DNA of 18,708 bases from Candidatus Methanophagaceae archaeon (GTDB lineage: Archaea > Halobacteriota > Syntropharchaeia > Alkanophagales > Methanospirareceae). The notes beneath the pieces are model-generated. The model searched no databases, was not told where the DNA came from, and worked only from the letters and a program-made list of their open reading frames with translations. Where the stretch lies: the NCBI GenBank assembly GCA_013374505.1, contig QENJ01000050.1, forward strand, positions 1 to 18,708, written 5' to 3'. Position numbers and translations under genes: made by a program. Below, in pieces: positions 6,938-14,232 of the stretch (within the stretch, counting starts at the first letter, position 1; each line of letters starts with the position of its first letter).

Positions 6938-6959
6938 CGCTGAAGTTACTTGTTACACT

Positions 6960-7139
6960 ATGAGCGACACAGGAAGTAAGATGGAAATAGAAGTAGAGAT
7001 TTCCGTGGATAAGGAACAGATAAGAGCAAAGGAGTTCGTGCAGAACGTGATAGGAAAAGCGATGGTAGGCGCGGTTTCCACGCTGAAGGGTGTGAATGAT
7101 GATTGGACTGAGATAGAGCTAAAAGTGAAGCGTAAGTGA
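6960..7139 (+). CDS. Small conserved-looking archaeal protein, 59 residues
   Basis: ATG at 6960 to TGA at 7137-7139. The product begins MSDTGSKMEIEVEISVDK and ends EIELKVKRK, with a central FVQNVIGKAMVGAVSTLKGV helix-like segment. The likely order is strand, helix, strand: two charged beta strands (MEIEVEIS, TEIELKVKR) flank an amphipathic helix. No cysteine or metal motif is present. The clean BRE/TATA promoter, alternating-charge strands and full use of the gap between moaA and the convergent surface-protein gene support a real gene. I recall similar short proteins in methanogens but cannot name a family or function. It converges on the next gene with only 7 bases between the stops. Confidence 0.65.
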   Translation: MSDTGSKMEIEVEISVDKEQIRAKEFVQNVIGKAMVGAVSTLKGVNDDWTEIELKVKRK

Positions 7140-7146
7140 AAAGTAA

Positions 7147-8766
7147 TCACGCCCAAAGCCGGATAGCAGGAATCCAATCGGCGTATTCCCGACCATTCGC
7201 ATCCACAAACTCAGTGCAGTTGATTGTACCCCCTGTTGCCTCTATACTGTGTTCATGGAGCATCTGAGGATATGAGCCGGTGCGAATGGTATAGTTGTAG
7301 GTCGCGTTTGCCGCAAGTGTGAAATTGTTATCAAACGAGATGTTGTGCCAGTCTTCTTTGTAGCCGCCCCATATAGCAGTTGCATTCAGAGTTGAGTTCC
7401 ATATCCTTGCATATTCGCTGTGCCCGCCTGTACCTGCGCAAGGATACGTGTAAAGCAGGGCCACCTCGATTTTTTTATTTGGTGTGATTGTGCCGTTGTG
7501 CGTGCCGGAAATGCTGGGATATGGATTTGCGGGTGCTTCTGTGTCGAAAACAGTCAATTCACCCGTAGTAGTAAAGTAAAACTCTGAACTCTCCGCTAAA
7601 TTCCCACTTTGGTCTGCGCTATTTACAACGAAATAATAACAGGTACCGGGTAACAATCCTGTCAGTTCAAAGGGATGATTCTTTACAAATAGTGGATTCC
7701 ATAGGCCTTTAGTATAATTTCCTGATGCTTTGCCATATTTTACTAAACTGTTAGCTATTTCGTCTGTATCCCACTTTATCGTTGCAGAATCGTTTGTTAT
7801 GTCTGTTACGGTTACGTTTGTGATTACAGGAAGTGTGGTGTCGTTTATGAGTTCTTTTGGATATGCTGTATAACTACTCCATACGCTCTCACATTCTTCG
7901 AGCTCAATGCCTGACGTGCCGGTTCGGTATAGAAGGGCGATTGCACTGAATGCTTCTCCGGTAGTCCAATTTCCTTCACCATGCCAGAGGCTAACGGTGT
8001 GAAACACATCTGGTTTCAGTTGCACTGATGTGTGAATTCCATATTCTGTTACCCAACCGTCAGTGCAAGGTCCAAAACTATTAATGGTGTGCTCATCAAT
8101 TTTCATGCGTGAGCTGTTACTGCTATTTGCAGCAAAGTGTGACCATGACCGCTCACAGACCATAAGGTCACCTGGTATCTTTATTTTGAATGTACTTGAC
8201 AGTTCATAACCCACCCGCTGAGCACCCGTAACGAACATCATTCTATTTGCATTTGGTGCCCTGAAATCATAGTATTTCCTATATGACCAGTTCAATGGGA
8301 CACCAGCGCCGTCGCACACCTTTACTACTGCATCTTTAAGTTTTGTGCGGGTTATATCCCTTGGATGAGGGCATTGGTACTCAAACCAGTTTATTATTTT
8401 TGCAACAGGTTCGTCATTCAAGTAATAAGCCACGATCCAACCATCCTTGTGAACGTACACATGCACATCCTCAGTCACGGGATAACCAGGAAGTGCAACC
8501 GCTCCAATGGTATAGTTTTCGGTTTCATGTTCTGTTGTTCTGTACACCTCTTTTGCCTTTGTTAAATTGATTTCATCGCTAACATTTATATAGACAGATA
8601 TTCCCGCTTCTTCTTCGATGATAGTTGTCCCTTCTCGCGTGGCAGCACCGTCACCCGTTCCTTTTGCCACATCTGCCGTGTTATAGCCATATACCACCGC
8701 ACTGCTTACAACCATCACCAAGACAATTGAGATTACCAATATCTTCAACCCAAATTTGTTTTGCAT
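7147..8766 (-). CDS. Large secreted surface protein with fibronectin-III-like domain
   Basis: The product has 539 residues. Residues 1-27 are a signal peptide (KFGLKILVISIVLVMVVSSA). Residues 55-285 form an uncharacterised beta-rich domain with paired cysteines (C132, C151, C204, C234). Residues 309-402 fit a fibronectin type III or purple-acid-phosphatase-N-like fold (ITNVTVTDITNDSATIKWDT, then FELTGLLPGTCYYFVV). The final 130 residues (PYPSISGTHNGTITP, TYPCAGTGGHSEYARIW, DWIPAIRLW) match a domain I remember as frequent in secreted proteins of Methanosarcina and ANME archaea. Ten or more NxS/T sequons suggest heavy N-glycosylation. It has no clear C-terminal anchor, so it is either released or held by interactions. 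A strong BRE/TATA (8816-8831) and a GGGGGGA ribosome-binding site precede the ATG. The role (adhesion or envelope) is inferred. Confidence 0.78.
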   Translation of the reverse strand: MQNKFGLKILVISIVLVMVVSSAVVYGYNTADVAKGTGDGAATREGTTIIEEEAGISVYINVSDEINLTKAKEVYRTTEHETENYTIGAVALPGYPVTEDVHVYVHKDGWIVAYYLNDEPVAKIINWFEYQCPHPRDITRTKLKDAVVKVCDGAGVPLNWSYRKYYDFRAPNANRMMFVTGAQRVGYELSSTFKIKIPGDLMVCERSWSHFAANSSNSSRMKIDEHTINSFGPCTDGWVTEYGIHTSVQLKPDVFHTVSLWHGEGNWTTGEAFSAIALLYRTGTSGIELEECESVWSSYTAYPKELINDTTLPVITNVTVTDITNDSATIKWDTDEIANSLVKYGKASGNYTKGLWNPLFVKNHPFELTGLLPGTCYYFVVNSADQSGNLAESSEFYFTTTGELTVFDTEAPANPYPSISGTHNGTITPNKKIEVALLYTYPCAGTGGHSEYARIWNSTLNATAIWGGYKEDWHNISFDNNFTLAANATYNYTIRTGSYPQMLHEHSIEATGGTINCTEFVDANGREYADWIPAIRLWA

Positions 8767-8815
8767 ATTTATCCCCCCTCTTTAATGTACCCCCTTTATA
8801 GCTTTGAACTAAGCC

Positions 8816-8831
8816 TTTATAAATTTTTCGG
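8816..8831 (-). promoter_or_regulatory. BRE/TATA promoter of the surface-protein gene
   Basis: On the minus strand, CCGAAAAA (8824-8831) precedes TTTATAAA (8816-8823), an excellent archaeal BRE/TATA pair. Transcription should begin near 8790, giving a leader of about 25 nt that includes the GGGGGGA ribosome-binding site before the ATG at 8766. Confidence 0.7.
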
Positions 8832-9603
8832 TTTTGCATTTTTATGGTTGCACGGGATTAAGCAGCAGTCGGATTATAAGTTTCATTTAGAGCAGGTGCA
8901 GAACATTTTTCTGTGACGTAAAGTACGAAGAAAGAGTTATTGACGAAACAGCTTGATGGCTGGTATCCAATTGAGATAAATGTAAGGAAGTCCTCTAATG
9001 AAATTAAACCTGTAATAAAAAGTTATCCAAGTACCCGTATCTGATCGTAATGGGTAGAGACAGATAAATCTAGAAGTTCCCCACTCCTTAGCAGCTCTTA
9101 TGGATAACTTCGGCTTTTCCATCTTTGCCATAGCTAATTCTAATATACTCCGGTATACTCTCGTTTTACACCCTAATGGCTTTAAAAAACCTTCATCCAC
9201 TCATCCCATTTCATAACAATCAATCACCTTATTTAGGCATAAGAAGCGGTGATTATTCAAAAGTATTGTATGGTTGTTGGTGGATCTGATGTGGGTATAT
9301 CAGTTTTGTAAGCAGGATAGATGAACTAACACCATAGATGATAACCCTTCTGCGTTGCAAATACAAAAGGCAGATGGGGTTTGTTATACCACCAGTAATA
9401 TGCAATTAAAATCCCCAACATCACAACATCTATATAATGAACGCCCCTTAAACCGATTATTATGAAGTACCTTATTCTAAGTTTATTGTGTGCTGCGAAG
9501 ACAGAAGGCAAGAAGCAGAACAGCCCACCTAATGCGATAACTATAGTACTTAAAACACATATTAAAGGTAGTTTAGACGAGGTGAGCCACTGAACTTATC
9601 ACC
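8832..9603. other. Degraded-looking intergenic stretch
   Basis: No convincing intact gene. It holds the surface-protein remnant (8937-9030), a loose inverted repeat AATCACC (9222-9228) / GGTGATT (9248-9254), and a minus-strand open frame of about 90 codons ending at 9326. That frame encodes two hydrophobic segments (LPLICVLSTIVIALGGLF; IDVVMLGILIAYYWWY) but has no ATG or GTG start; its first usable codon is TTG at 9511, inside the frame. It may be the relic of a small membrane-protein gene. Confidence 0.4.
8937..9030 (-). pseudogene. Probable C-terminal remnant of a surface protein like the 7147-8766 product
   Basis: The end of a minus-strand frame reads LNWIPAIKLFRQ-stop, closely matching the C-terminus DWIPAIRLWA of the adjacent surface protein. 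The DNA also matches: the strand encoding WIPAI is nearly the same at 8951-8974 and 7154-7177. Upstream of that the resemblance fades, and the frame has no plausible start or signal peptide. It is most simply the last scrap of a second, decayed copy lying upstream of the intact gene. The match is short, so confidence is limited. Confidence 0.4.
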
Positions 9604-10641
9604 ATGAAAGTTCTTATAGTAGGCTGTGGCTTTGCCGGCCTGGAAGCCGCAAAGGAGTTACGAAAACGCTCAAGAGAGCTCGAGATTGCTATGATTGACC
9701 GCCGAACACGATTTGAATACCTCGCAGCACTTCCTGAAATTTTAAGTGCTAAGGTAAGCCCAGCAGAGCTATCAGCGGATTTAAACAAATTCGCAGCGAA
9801 AATAAATGCAGAATTCATAAATGCCGAAGTGGTAGCTATTGATTTCACGGCTAAAATCGTGAAGATCGGCACAGCAGAAAGAGAGATCCCGTATGACTAT
9901 CTCGTGCTGTCCGTAGGTGCAGAACAGACCTTTTTTGGTATTCCCGGTGCGGAAGAGCACTCATATTCCGTCAATACTCTGGATGGTGCACGAAGTACAA
10001 AAGAAACGCTTGATACTCTCGATCCCACAAAAAAAATAAATGTAGCAGTTATTGGCGCCGGGTTGACCGGAGTAGAAGTTGCCGGTGAATTGGTTGTTTA
10101 TTTCGAGGCTAAAGGCGCATCAGCAAGGATATGCCTAGTGGAGATGATGCCACAGGTTTTACCTGCTTTTGCACGTGAGAATTTGGCTAACCCGGTACGG
10201 AAAAACCTTACTGGTAGAGGCGTTGAGATATTGACAGAAACAGCGGTGCAAGAAGTAGGCGATGACGCGATTTTATTCGCAGGCGGAGCGAAATTCCAAT
10301 ACGATATTATTATCTGGACTGCGGGGATAAAGCCAAACACCCTCTTGCAGATACTCGACCTGCCAAAGGAAAAAGGCTGGCTAAAAGTGGATTCAGACCT
10401 TCGCGTGCCGGGGCATGAAGCGATATTTGCGATAGGTGATACAGCATATTTCGAGTCGGATAAGGGTCGTTCCGGGCAAAACGTTGAGGAAGCAGAAGGG
10501 CAGGGCAAAGTAGCCGCGGAAAATATAATACGGGCACTAAAAGGTGAAAGATTGAAGAGCTACCGCCCAAAGAACACGATACAGAATCCAAGGGCGCTTA
10601 TTTCGCTCGGTGCTGATAAAGCAGTGATTTTTTTTGCGTGA
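9604..10641 (+). CDS. NDH-2-like FAD/NAD(P)-dependent oxidoreductase, C-terminal tail lost to an in-frame stop
   Basis: The product has 345 residues and is a pyridine-nucleotide-disulphide-type flavoprotein related to single-subunit NADH dehydrogenase (COG1252). The FAD-binding GxGxxG is G7-C-G-F-A-G12. The NAD(P)H-binding motif is GAGLTG at 151-156, and the second FAD contact is AIGDTAYF near 274. There is no CxxxxC redox disulphide. It ends at IQNPRALISLGADKAVIFFA with TGA at 10639-10641. Past that stop the same frame continues for 23 residues ending LKKFVEQRYMRRFR, which resembles the amphipathic membrane-binding tail of this family. The gene therefore seems to have suffered a recent nonsense mutation (or a sequence error), and its product may not bind the membrane. 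It would otherwise oxidise NAD(P)H and pass electrons to a quinone or other acceptor. ATG 9604 follows a distant GAGGTGAG (9579-9586). Confidence 0.8.
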   Translation: MKVLIVGCGFAGLEAAKELRKRSRELEIAMIDRRTRFEYLAALPEILSAKVSPAELSADLNKFAAKINAEFINAEVVAIDFTAKIVKIGTAEREIPYDYLVLSVGAEQTFFGIPGAEEHSYSVNTLDGARSTKETLDTLDPTKKINVAVIGAGLTGVEVAGELVVYFEAKGASARICLVEMMPQVLPAFARENLANPVRKNLTGRGVEILTETAVQEVGDDAILFAGGAKFQYDIIIWTAGIKPNTLLQILDLPKEKGWLKVDSDLRVPGHEAIFAIGDTAYFESDKGRSGQNVEEAEGQGKVAAENIIRALKGERLKSYRPKNTIQNPRALISLGADKAVIFFA

Positions 10642-10713
10642 AAAGTAGTTACCGTTGGTGCATACCGATTAAAGAAATTCGTGGAGCAGCGTTATATGCG
10701 TAGATTCCGGTAG
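10642..10713 (+). pseudogene. Detached C-terminal tail of the NDH-2-like gene
   Basis: This stretch is in frame with the upstream gene after its TGA and ends at TAG 10711-10713. It encodes KVVTVGAYRLKKFVEQRYMRRFR, a basic amphipathic stretch like the membrane-association tail of NDH-2 enzymes. It has no start of its own and would be translated only by readthrough. Confidence 0.55.
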
Positions 10714-10779
10714 GTTCTTCGCTGTTTAAGCTTATACACTGAGTTCACACGACTTTCTGGTAGGGTCATGCCATTAGTA

Positions 10780-10793
10780 GAAAGTTTTTTATA
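10780..10793 (+). promoter_or_regulatory. BRE/TATA promoter of the GYD-domain gene
   Basis: GAAAG (10780-10784) followed by TTTTTTATA (10785-10793). A start about 26 bases downstream falls near 10815, just before the GGAGGTGAT ribosome-binding site (10820-10828), so the leader is very short. Confidence 0.55.
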
Positions 10794-10837
10794 GCTCTTG
10801 CAACTAATATTACAGACATGGAGGTGATGTGAACCAG

Positions 10838-11077
10838 ATGTTATTCATGACAGGCGTGAAAGTAAATTCCGGCATGGTGGAAGATGCAAGGGCATTCGGT
10901 GACAAAGTACTTGCAAATCCGCCTGCGGGCGTTAAGTTCCTGCAGGTATATCACACGCTGGGTAGATATGACGCGATATGGATTTACGAGGCGGAAAACC
11001 CACAAGTGATAATGGATTTCCTACATCAGAGCAGAGATGTCGCAACAACGGAAACCTGGATTGCATTTGAGAGATAA
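10838..11077 (+). CDS. GYD-domain protein
   Basis: The product has 79 residues from ATG 10838. The defining motif is LGRYDAIWIYEAENP, the G-[RY]-YD core of the GYD family, small ferredoxin-fold proteins common in archaea and bacteria whose function is not established. The order is strand (MLFMTGVKVN), helix (MVEDARAFGDKVLANPP), strand (GVKFLQVYHTLG), the GYD strand, helix, and a final strand (TETWIAF). GGAGGTGAT at 10820-10828 gives ideal 9-base spacing to ATG 10838, so that start is preferred over the in-frame GTG at 10829, which abuts the ribosome-binding site. It has its own promoter. A T-rich stretch after the stop (11099-11111) likely ends transcription. Confidence 0.85.
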   Translation: MLFMTGVKVNSGMVEDARAFGDKVLANPPAGVKFLQVYHTLGRYDAIWIYEAENPQVIMDFLHQSRDVATTETWIAFER

Positions 11078-11096
11078 GGGGGGTGTCTAACCACTC

Positions 11097-11111
11097 TCTT
11101 TTTATTTTTTT
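11097..11111 (+). terminator. Oligo-T terminator after the GYD gene
   Basis: TCTTTTTATTTTTTT after the stop at 11077, typical of archaeal intrinsic termination at T-runs. No stem-loop is needed or seen. Confidence 0.4.
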
Positions 11112-11143
11112 ACTATATCTAAAAAATAGGTGGTAAGGAAAAG

Positions 11144-11536
11144 ATGAAAGCAAAAGATATAATGAGTCGCCCGATCATTACAGAAGATGAGGATGCGGCA
11201 GTCTCGAAGATAGCGGGAGACATGGAAGAGCTGGGGATAGGAAGCGTAGTGATAACGAAGGAAGGAAAACCAGTAGGTATTATTACGGAGCGAGATATAG
11301 CATTAAAAGTGCTATTGAAAGATAGAAGAGCGAACGAAGTAAAAGCGAAAGAGATAATGGCTTCTCCGCTTGTCACCATCGAGGCAGAAGCATCAGTAGA
11401 TGACGCGTGCAAGCTTGCTGCAAAGAAACGCATAAAACGGCTACCCGTAGTGGAAAACGGTGTGCCCATAGGCATTGTAAGTATCCGGGACATATTGACA
11501 AGGAAGCCCGAGTATGTAAAAGATTTCTATTTCTAA
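11144..11536 (+). CDS. Two-CBS-domain protein
   Basis: The product has 130 residues and consists almost entirely of two CBS motifs forming one Bateman module: KAKDIMSRPIITEDEDAAV... GIITERDIALKVLL (about 1-67) and KAKEIMASPLVTIEAEASV... GIVSIRDILT (about 68-123). Such stand-alone pairs bind adenosine nucleotides or SAM and often regulate other proteins. The partner is not evident here: neighbours are the GYD gene upstream and the convergent phosphomannose isomerase fusion downstream. AGGTGGT at 11128-11134 gives 9-base spacing to the ATG. The C-terminus is a short PEYVKDFYF tail. There is no DNA-binding or membrane domain. Confidence 0.92.
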   Translation: MKAKDIMSRPIITEDEDAAVSKIAGDMEELGIGSVVITKEGKPVGIITERDIALKVLLKDRRANEVKAKEIMASPLVTIEAEASVDDACKLAAKKRIKRLPVVENGVPIGIVSIRDILTRKPEYVKDFYF

Positions 11537-11599
11537 AGTTGCGTTTCCGGTGTATGGCGGCAATTAAAAATGTGCGGAAAAGGAACGGAGGAAATGGTG

Positions 11600-13927
11600 T
11601 TAACGTTGATTGTGAGGTAGCCACTTAGCACATATGACCTCTCCTGCCCCCTGCACCTCAAAACTCGCAGCACATGCAGGTACTAACACCGTCTCCGGCG
11701 GTGTTAAAGAAGTAACTACGCCAGTATTCGACTTTAGCGTTACCTCGCCCTCTACGCATGTAATCAAGCAAGCACCTGTAAGTACTTTTAGTTGCTTGCT
11801 AAGAACCTTAAAACGCTGCAGCTCGATTCGCTCGCCTTTCAAAAGCAAATAAACCTCACTACCTTCCGCCGTACGCAAAAGCTTATGTTCCGTCTTCGCG
11901 TCCTTGAGTTCTTCAAACTTTAATACGTTCATAGCATCCTTCAGATGGAGTTCACGTCCTCTGCCGTAGTCATATATCCGAAACGTTCTCTCAGACGCAG
12001 TACTTAATTCATATATCTTTGTCCCGGCACCTAATGCGTGAATGGTACCTGCGGGAATATGATATGTATCGTCAGCGAGTGCGCTAAACGCATTCAAACG
12101 AGCCATAAAATCCGCACTTTTTGCTGAGTGCTCTAAATCATCCGCGTTCATAGGCTCCTTGAATCCCAGATATATTTTCGCAGCCTGTGACGCCTTGAGG
12201 ACATGCCACGCTTCCTCTTTGCCAAACACATCACCAAGCTTTCTCGCGTACGCATCGTCTGGATGCACCTGCACAGACAGATTCTCATCCGCCTTTATTA
12301 TCTTCACAATCAGCGGAAACTTTGCCATATCTCGGCCTAAAATCTTTTTCGGGAACAAAGCAGTCAGGTCATCAAGAGTGAATTCCTGACCAGTCTCGAG
12401 TTTACAATAATTCCGTGGAGAAGCGCACCAGAGTTCGTAGCCCCAGGGTTTATCCTCCTTGAACGGCTTGATTCTTATGGGTCCGTCAATATGCAACTGC
12501 TCCACTTCCGAGTTCATCTTCGCGGTAAGCCGCTCAAACGTTTCCTTTGTAGCCCGTATTTCAGCTTCAGAAACGCCTTTCATCATTGCTGCTACTTCGC
12601 TCAGCGAAAAAACGTTTCCCGGAAGTCGCGAGTCCCACCATTTAGCTTTCGCGCCCGCCTCATCGCCAATCCTCATCTTCAGCCTTATCTTACCTTTGAG
12701 CGGATGGAACACATCCACGAGCACGCAATCTTCGAGTTCTAAAGTGCCATGATCAACCACATTATAAACCACACAGTTTTTACCTCGTATTCCATTCAAT
12801 CTGGAGTTGATCACACATGCCTGCTCAAGCAGTCCCGATTTCGCGCTTGAATTAGAAACTACGCTATTCTTTACCTGCCCTTCTGCAAACTCGGTATTGT
12901 CATACACTGAATCCCGAACTTTACAGCCGTTAATAACAGACAAGACGTTTACCGCTAAGAAGTCGCGTAATCGCTGACCTACATCGTCATCGGCTAAGAT
13001 CTTCATCATGGTCTCGTAATAACTTGCATTCGTGCCGAAATCTTGCCAGACGGTTTTAGCGCTTAAAGGGAAACTCGCTATCAGTGCAAGTGGCTCTGTA
13101 CGTAGTACTCCCGTTTTTATCATGGCCGCACGCGTACGGAGCCACGGATCGGTACCGGAATCGCCTGAAATCCAGGTCTGCCATAACTCGTCCGAGTTGA
13201 ATTTACCTTTTCTATCACGCAGATTCGCGCTAAACGCTTCGAGCATGCGTTCTGTCGCAACACCGCTCATTGCGAACATCCCCATATTCACCATCACCGT
13301 GCTGCCTTCATGTTTTTGCAGCTTCTTCTTCGCCAGTTCATAGTTCCGGGTATCCTCGAAATCGAGCAGTTCGCAGCCCGCCTCGTCCGTACATTGGACT
13401 ATCTGAATGCCGTATTTAGTCGCAACCTCCTGCGTGAGCGTGGTCTTCAAGCCAAAGAGCATGACGTGTGCGTTCTGTGCACACTTTCTTATCTCTTCTG
13501 CACTGTCTTCAAATAACAAGAACTGGTCGCCCCACGTAACCAGGATACGAGAAGGAATGGCAAAATCCTGAAACTGTTTTATCACGCCCTCCAGTATTGT
13601 GGGTTCAGGGACGTTTATGTATGCTTTGTTCGTGCATGTCCGTGTGAGTATGTTTCTGGTACCTTTGCCCGCGGTATGCACAATAAGAACGCTTTTGCCA
13701 CGGGTTACTTCTTCTACTAACTCTTTTCCTTGCTTTTCCCGTATCGCCTTACTCGCGTTTTCTATTGCGAATAGTGTACCAAGACCGTTACCCGCGGCAC
13801 CGGTCCATGCGCTCTCGGAAACAGACACAAAAATCGAGTTGAGAAGCACGTCACCTCGTAACGGAGTACGTTCCAAGTGCTTCACTTCTGAATCTTCCCC
13901 TACTACAACTACAACGTAATCGAACAT
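11600..13927 (-). CDS. Fusion: sugar-1-phosphate nucleotidyltransferase-like domain + beta-helix + type I phosphomannose isomerase
   Basis: The product has 775 residues. Residues 75-310 resemble an NDP-sugar pyrophosphorylase of the fucose-1-phosphate guanylyltransferase kind: nucleotide loop IVHTAGKGTR (82-91) with NK at 100-101, a likely metal-binding WGD (132-134) and WQDFGT (294-299). Residues 327-410 form a hexapeptide-like left-handed beta-helix (VRDSVYDN, VKNSVVSNS, CVINSRL). Residues 482-775 are a type I phosphomannose isomerase: KPWGYELW, then zinc site QVHP (Q553, H555), GKEEAW (E571/E572), GTIHAL (H630), and the substrate Arg in RTFRIYDYGR. It should interconvert fructose-6-P and mannose-6-P and also make a nucleotide sugar, probably GDP-linked, for glycans; the nucleotide and sugar are inferred. 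A phosphomannomutase would still be needed for a full GDP-mannose route. It diverges from pcc1 at a shared TATA. Confidence 0.8.
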   Translation of the reverse strand: MFDYVVVVVGEDSEVKHLERTPLRGDVLLNSIFVSVSESAWTGAAGNGLGTLFAIENASKAIREKQGKELVEEVTRGKSVLIVHTAGKGTRNILTRTCTNKAYINVPEPTILEGVIKQFQDFAIPSRILVTWGDQFLLFEDSAEEIRKCAQNAHVMLFGLKTTLTQEVATKYGIQIVQCTDEAGCELLDFEDTRNYELAKKKLQKHEGSTVMVNMGMFAMSGVATERMLEAFSANLRDRKGKFNSDELWQTWISGDSGTDPWLRTRAAMIKTGVLRTEPLALIASFPLSAKTVWQDFGTNASYYETMMKILADDDVGQRLRDFLAVNVLSVINGCKVRDSVYDNTEFAEGQVKNSVVSNSSAKSGLLEQACVINSRLNGIRGKNCVVYNVVDHGTLELEDCVLVDVFHPLKGKIRLKMRIGDEAGAKAKWWDSRLPGNVFSLSEVAAMMKGVSEAEIRATKETFERLTAKMNSEVEQLHIDGPIRIKPFKEDKPWGYELWCASPRNYCKLETGQEFTLDDLTALFPKKILGRDMAKFPLIVKIIKADENLSVQVHPDDAYARKLGDVFGKEEAWHVLKASQAAKIYLGFKEPMNADDLEHSAKSADFMARLNAFSALADDTYHIPAGTIHALGAGTKIYELSTASERTFRIYDYGRGRELHLKDAMNVLKFEELKDAKTEHKLLRTAEGSEVYLLLKGERIELQRFKVLSKQLKVLTGACLITCVEGEVTLKSNTGVVTSLTPPETVLVPACAASFEVQGAGEVICAKWLPHNQR

Positions 13928-13953
13928 TTTTTATATTTGTAGGAATGATTAGG

Positions 13954-13965
13954 ATTTAAATTTAA
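13954..13965. promoter_or_regulatory. Shared, palindromic TATA region of divergent genes
   Basis: ATTTAAATTTAA lies 51 bp between two start codons: about 20 bases before ATG 13978 (pcc1, plus) and about 30 bases before ATG 13927 (isomerase fusion, minus). The ATTTAAAT core reads the same on both strands, so one TBP site could serve both directions with nearly leaderless transcripts. Confidence 0.5.
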
Positions 13966-13977
13966 CGTTCAAGTTCG

Positions 13978-14232
13978 ATGAGAATAAAAGCGAGCATAAA
14001 GATAAGTGGAACAAAAGCCGATTTGGTGGCGGTTGCTTTGATGTCGGACAATATGAACAATATGAACACGGAGATAAAGGCAAATAGCGCAATTACGTAT
14101 TTTGAAACACATAACATAGGGACGCTAATAGCGAGCGTGGATGATTATTTGATGAACGCAAAGGTGGCACAGGATATGGTATTGGCTGCGGACGAAAAAT
14201 CAGAAGCAAGGAGGTTTAAGAAGAGGGAATGA
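13978..14232 (+). CDS. pcc1: KEOPS complex subunit Pcc1
   Basis: The product has 84 residues. Pcc1 is the dimerisation subunit of KEOPS, which with Kae1, Bud32 and Cgi121 makes the t6A37 modification of ANN-decoding tRNAs. The sequence has the Pcc1 pattern: an N-terminal strand (MRIKASIKISG), the central NMNTEIKANS segment, then HNIGTLIASVDDYLMNAKVAQDMV, where the GTLIASVDDYLMN stretch is the family's best conserved part. The length fits archaeal Pcc1 (about 75-90). The C-terminal EKSEARRFKKRE tail is charged. Its TGA overlaps the serS start as ATGA (14229-14232), so the two are almost certainly co-translated; both act on tRNA. The ATG follows the shared TATA by about 15 bases. Confidence 0.85.
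   Translation: MRIKASIKISGTKADLVAVALMSDNMNNMNTEIKANSAITYFETHNIGTLIASVDDYLMNAKVAQDMVLAADEKSEARRFKKRE

Noticed and set aside
9326..9511. 61-residue hydrophobic minus-strand frame as a small membrane-protein gene
   Set aside because: The open frame extends upstream without any ATG or GTG, the first start is TTG inside it, and there is no promoter or ribosome-binding site; treated as a possible relic only.
10818..10832. Mini-ORF ATG GAG GTG ATG TGA just before the GYD gene, considered as a leader peptide
   Set aside because: It coincides with the GGAGGTGATG ribosome-binding site, which explains the sequence; four codons have no other support.
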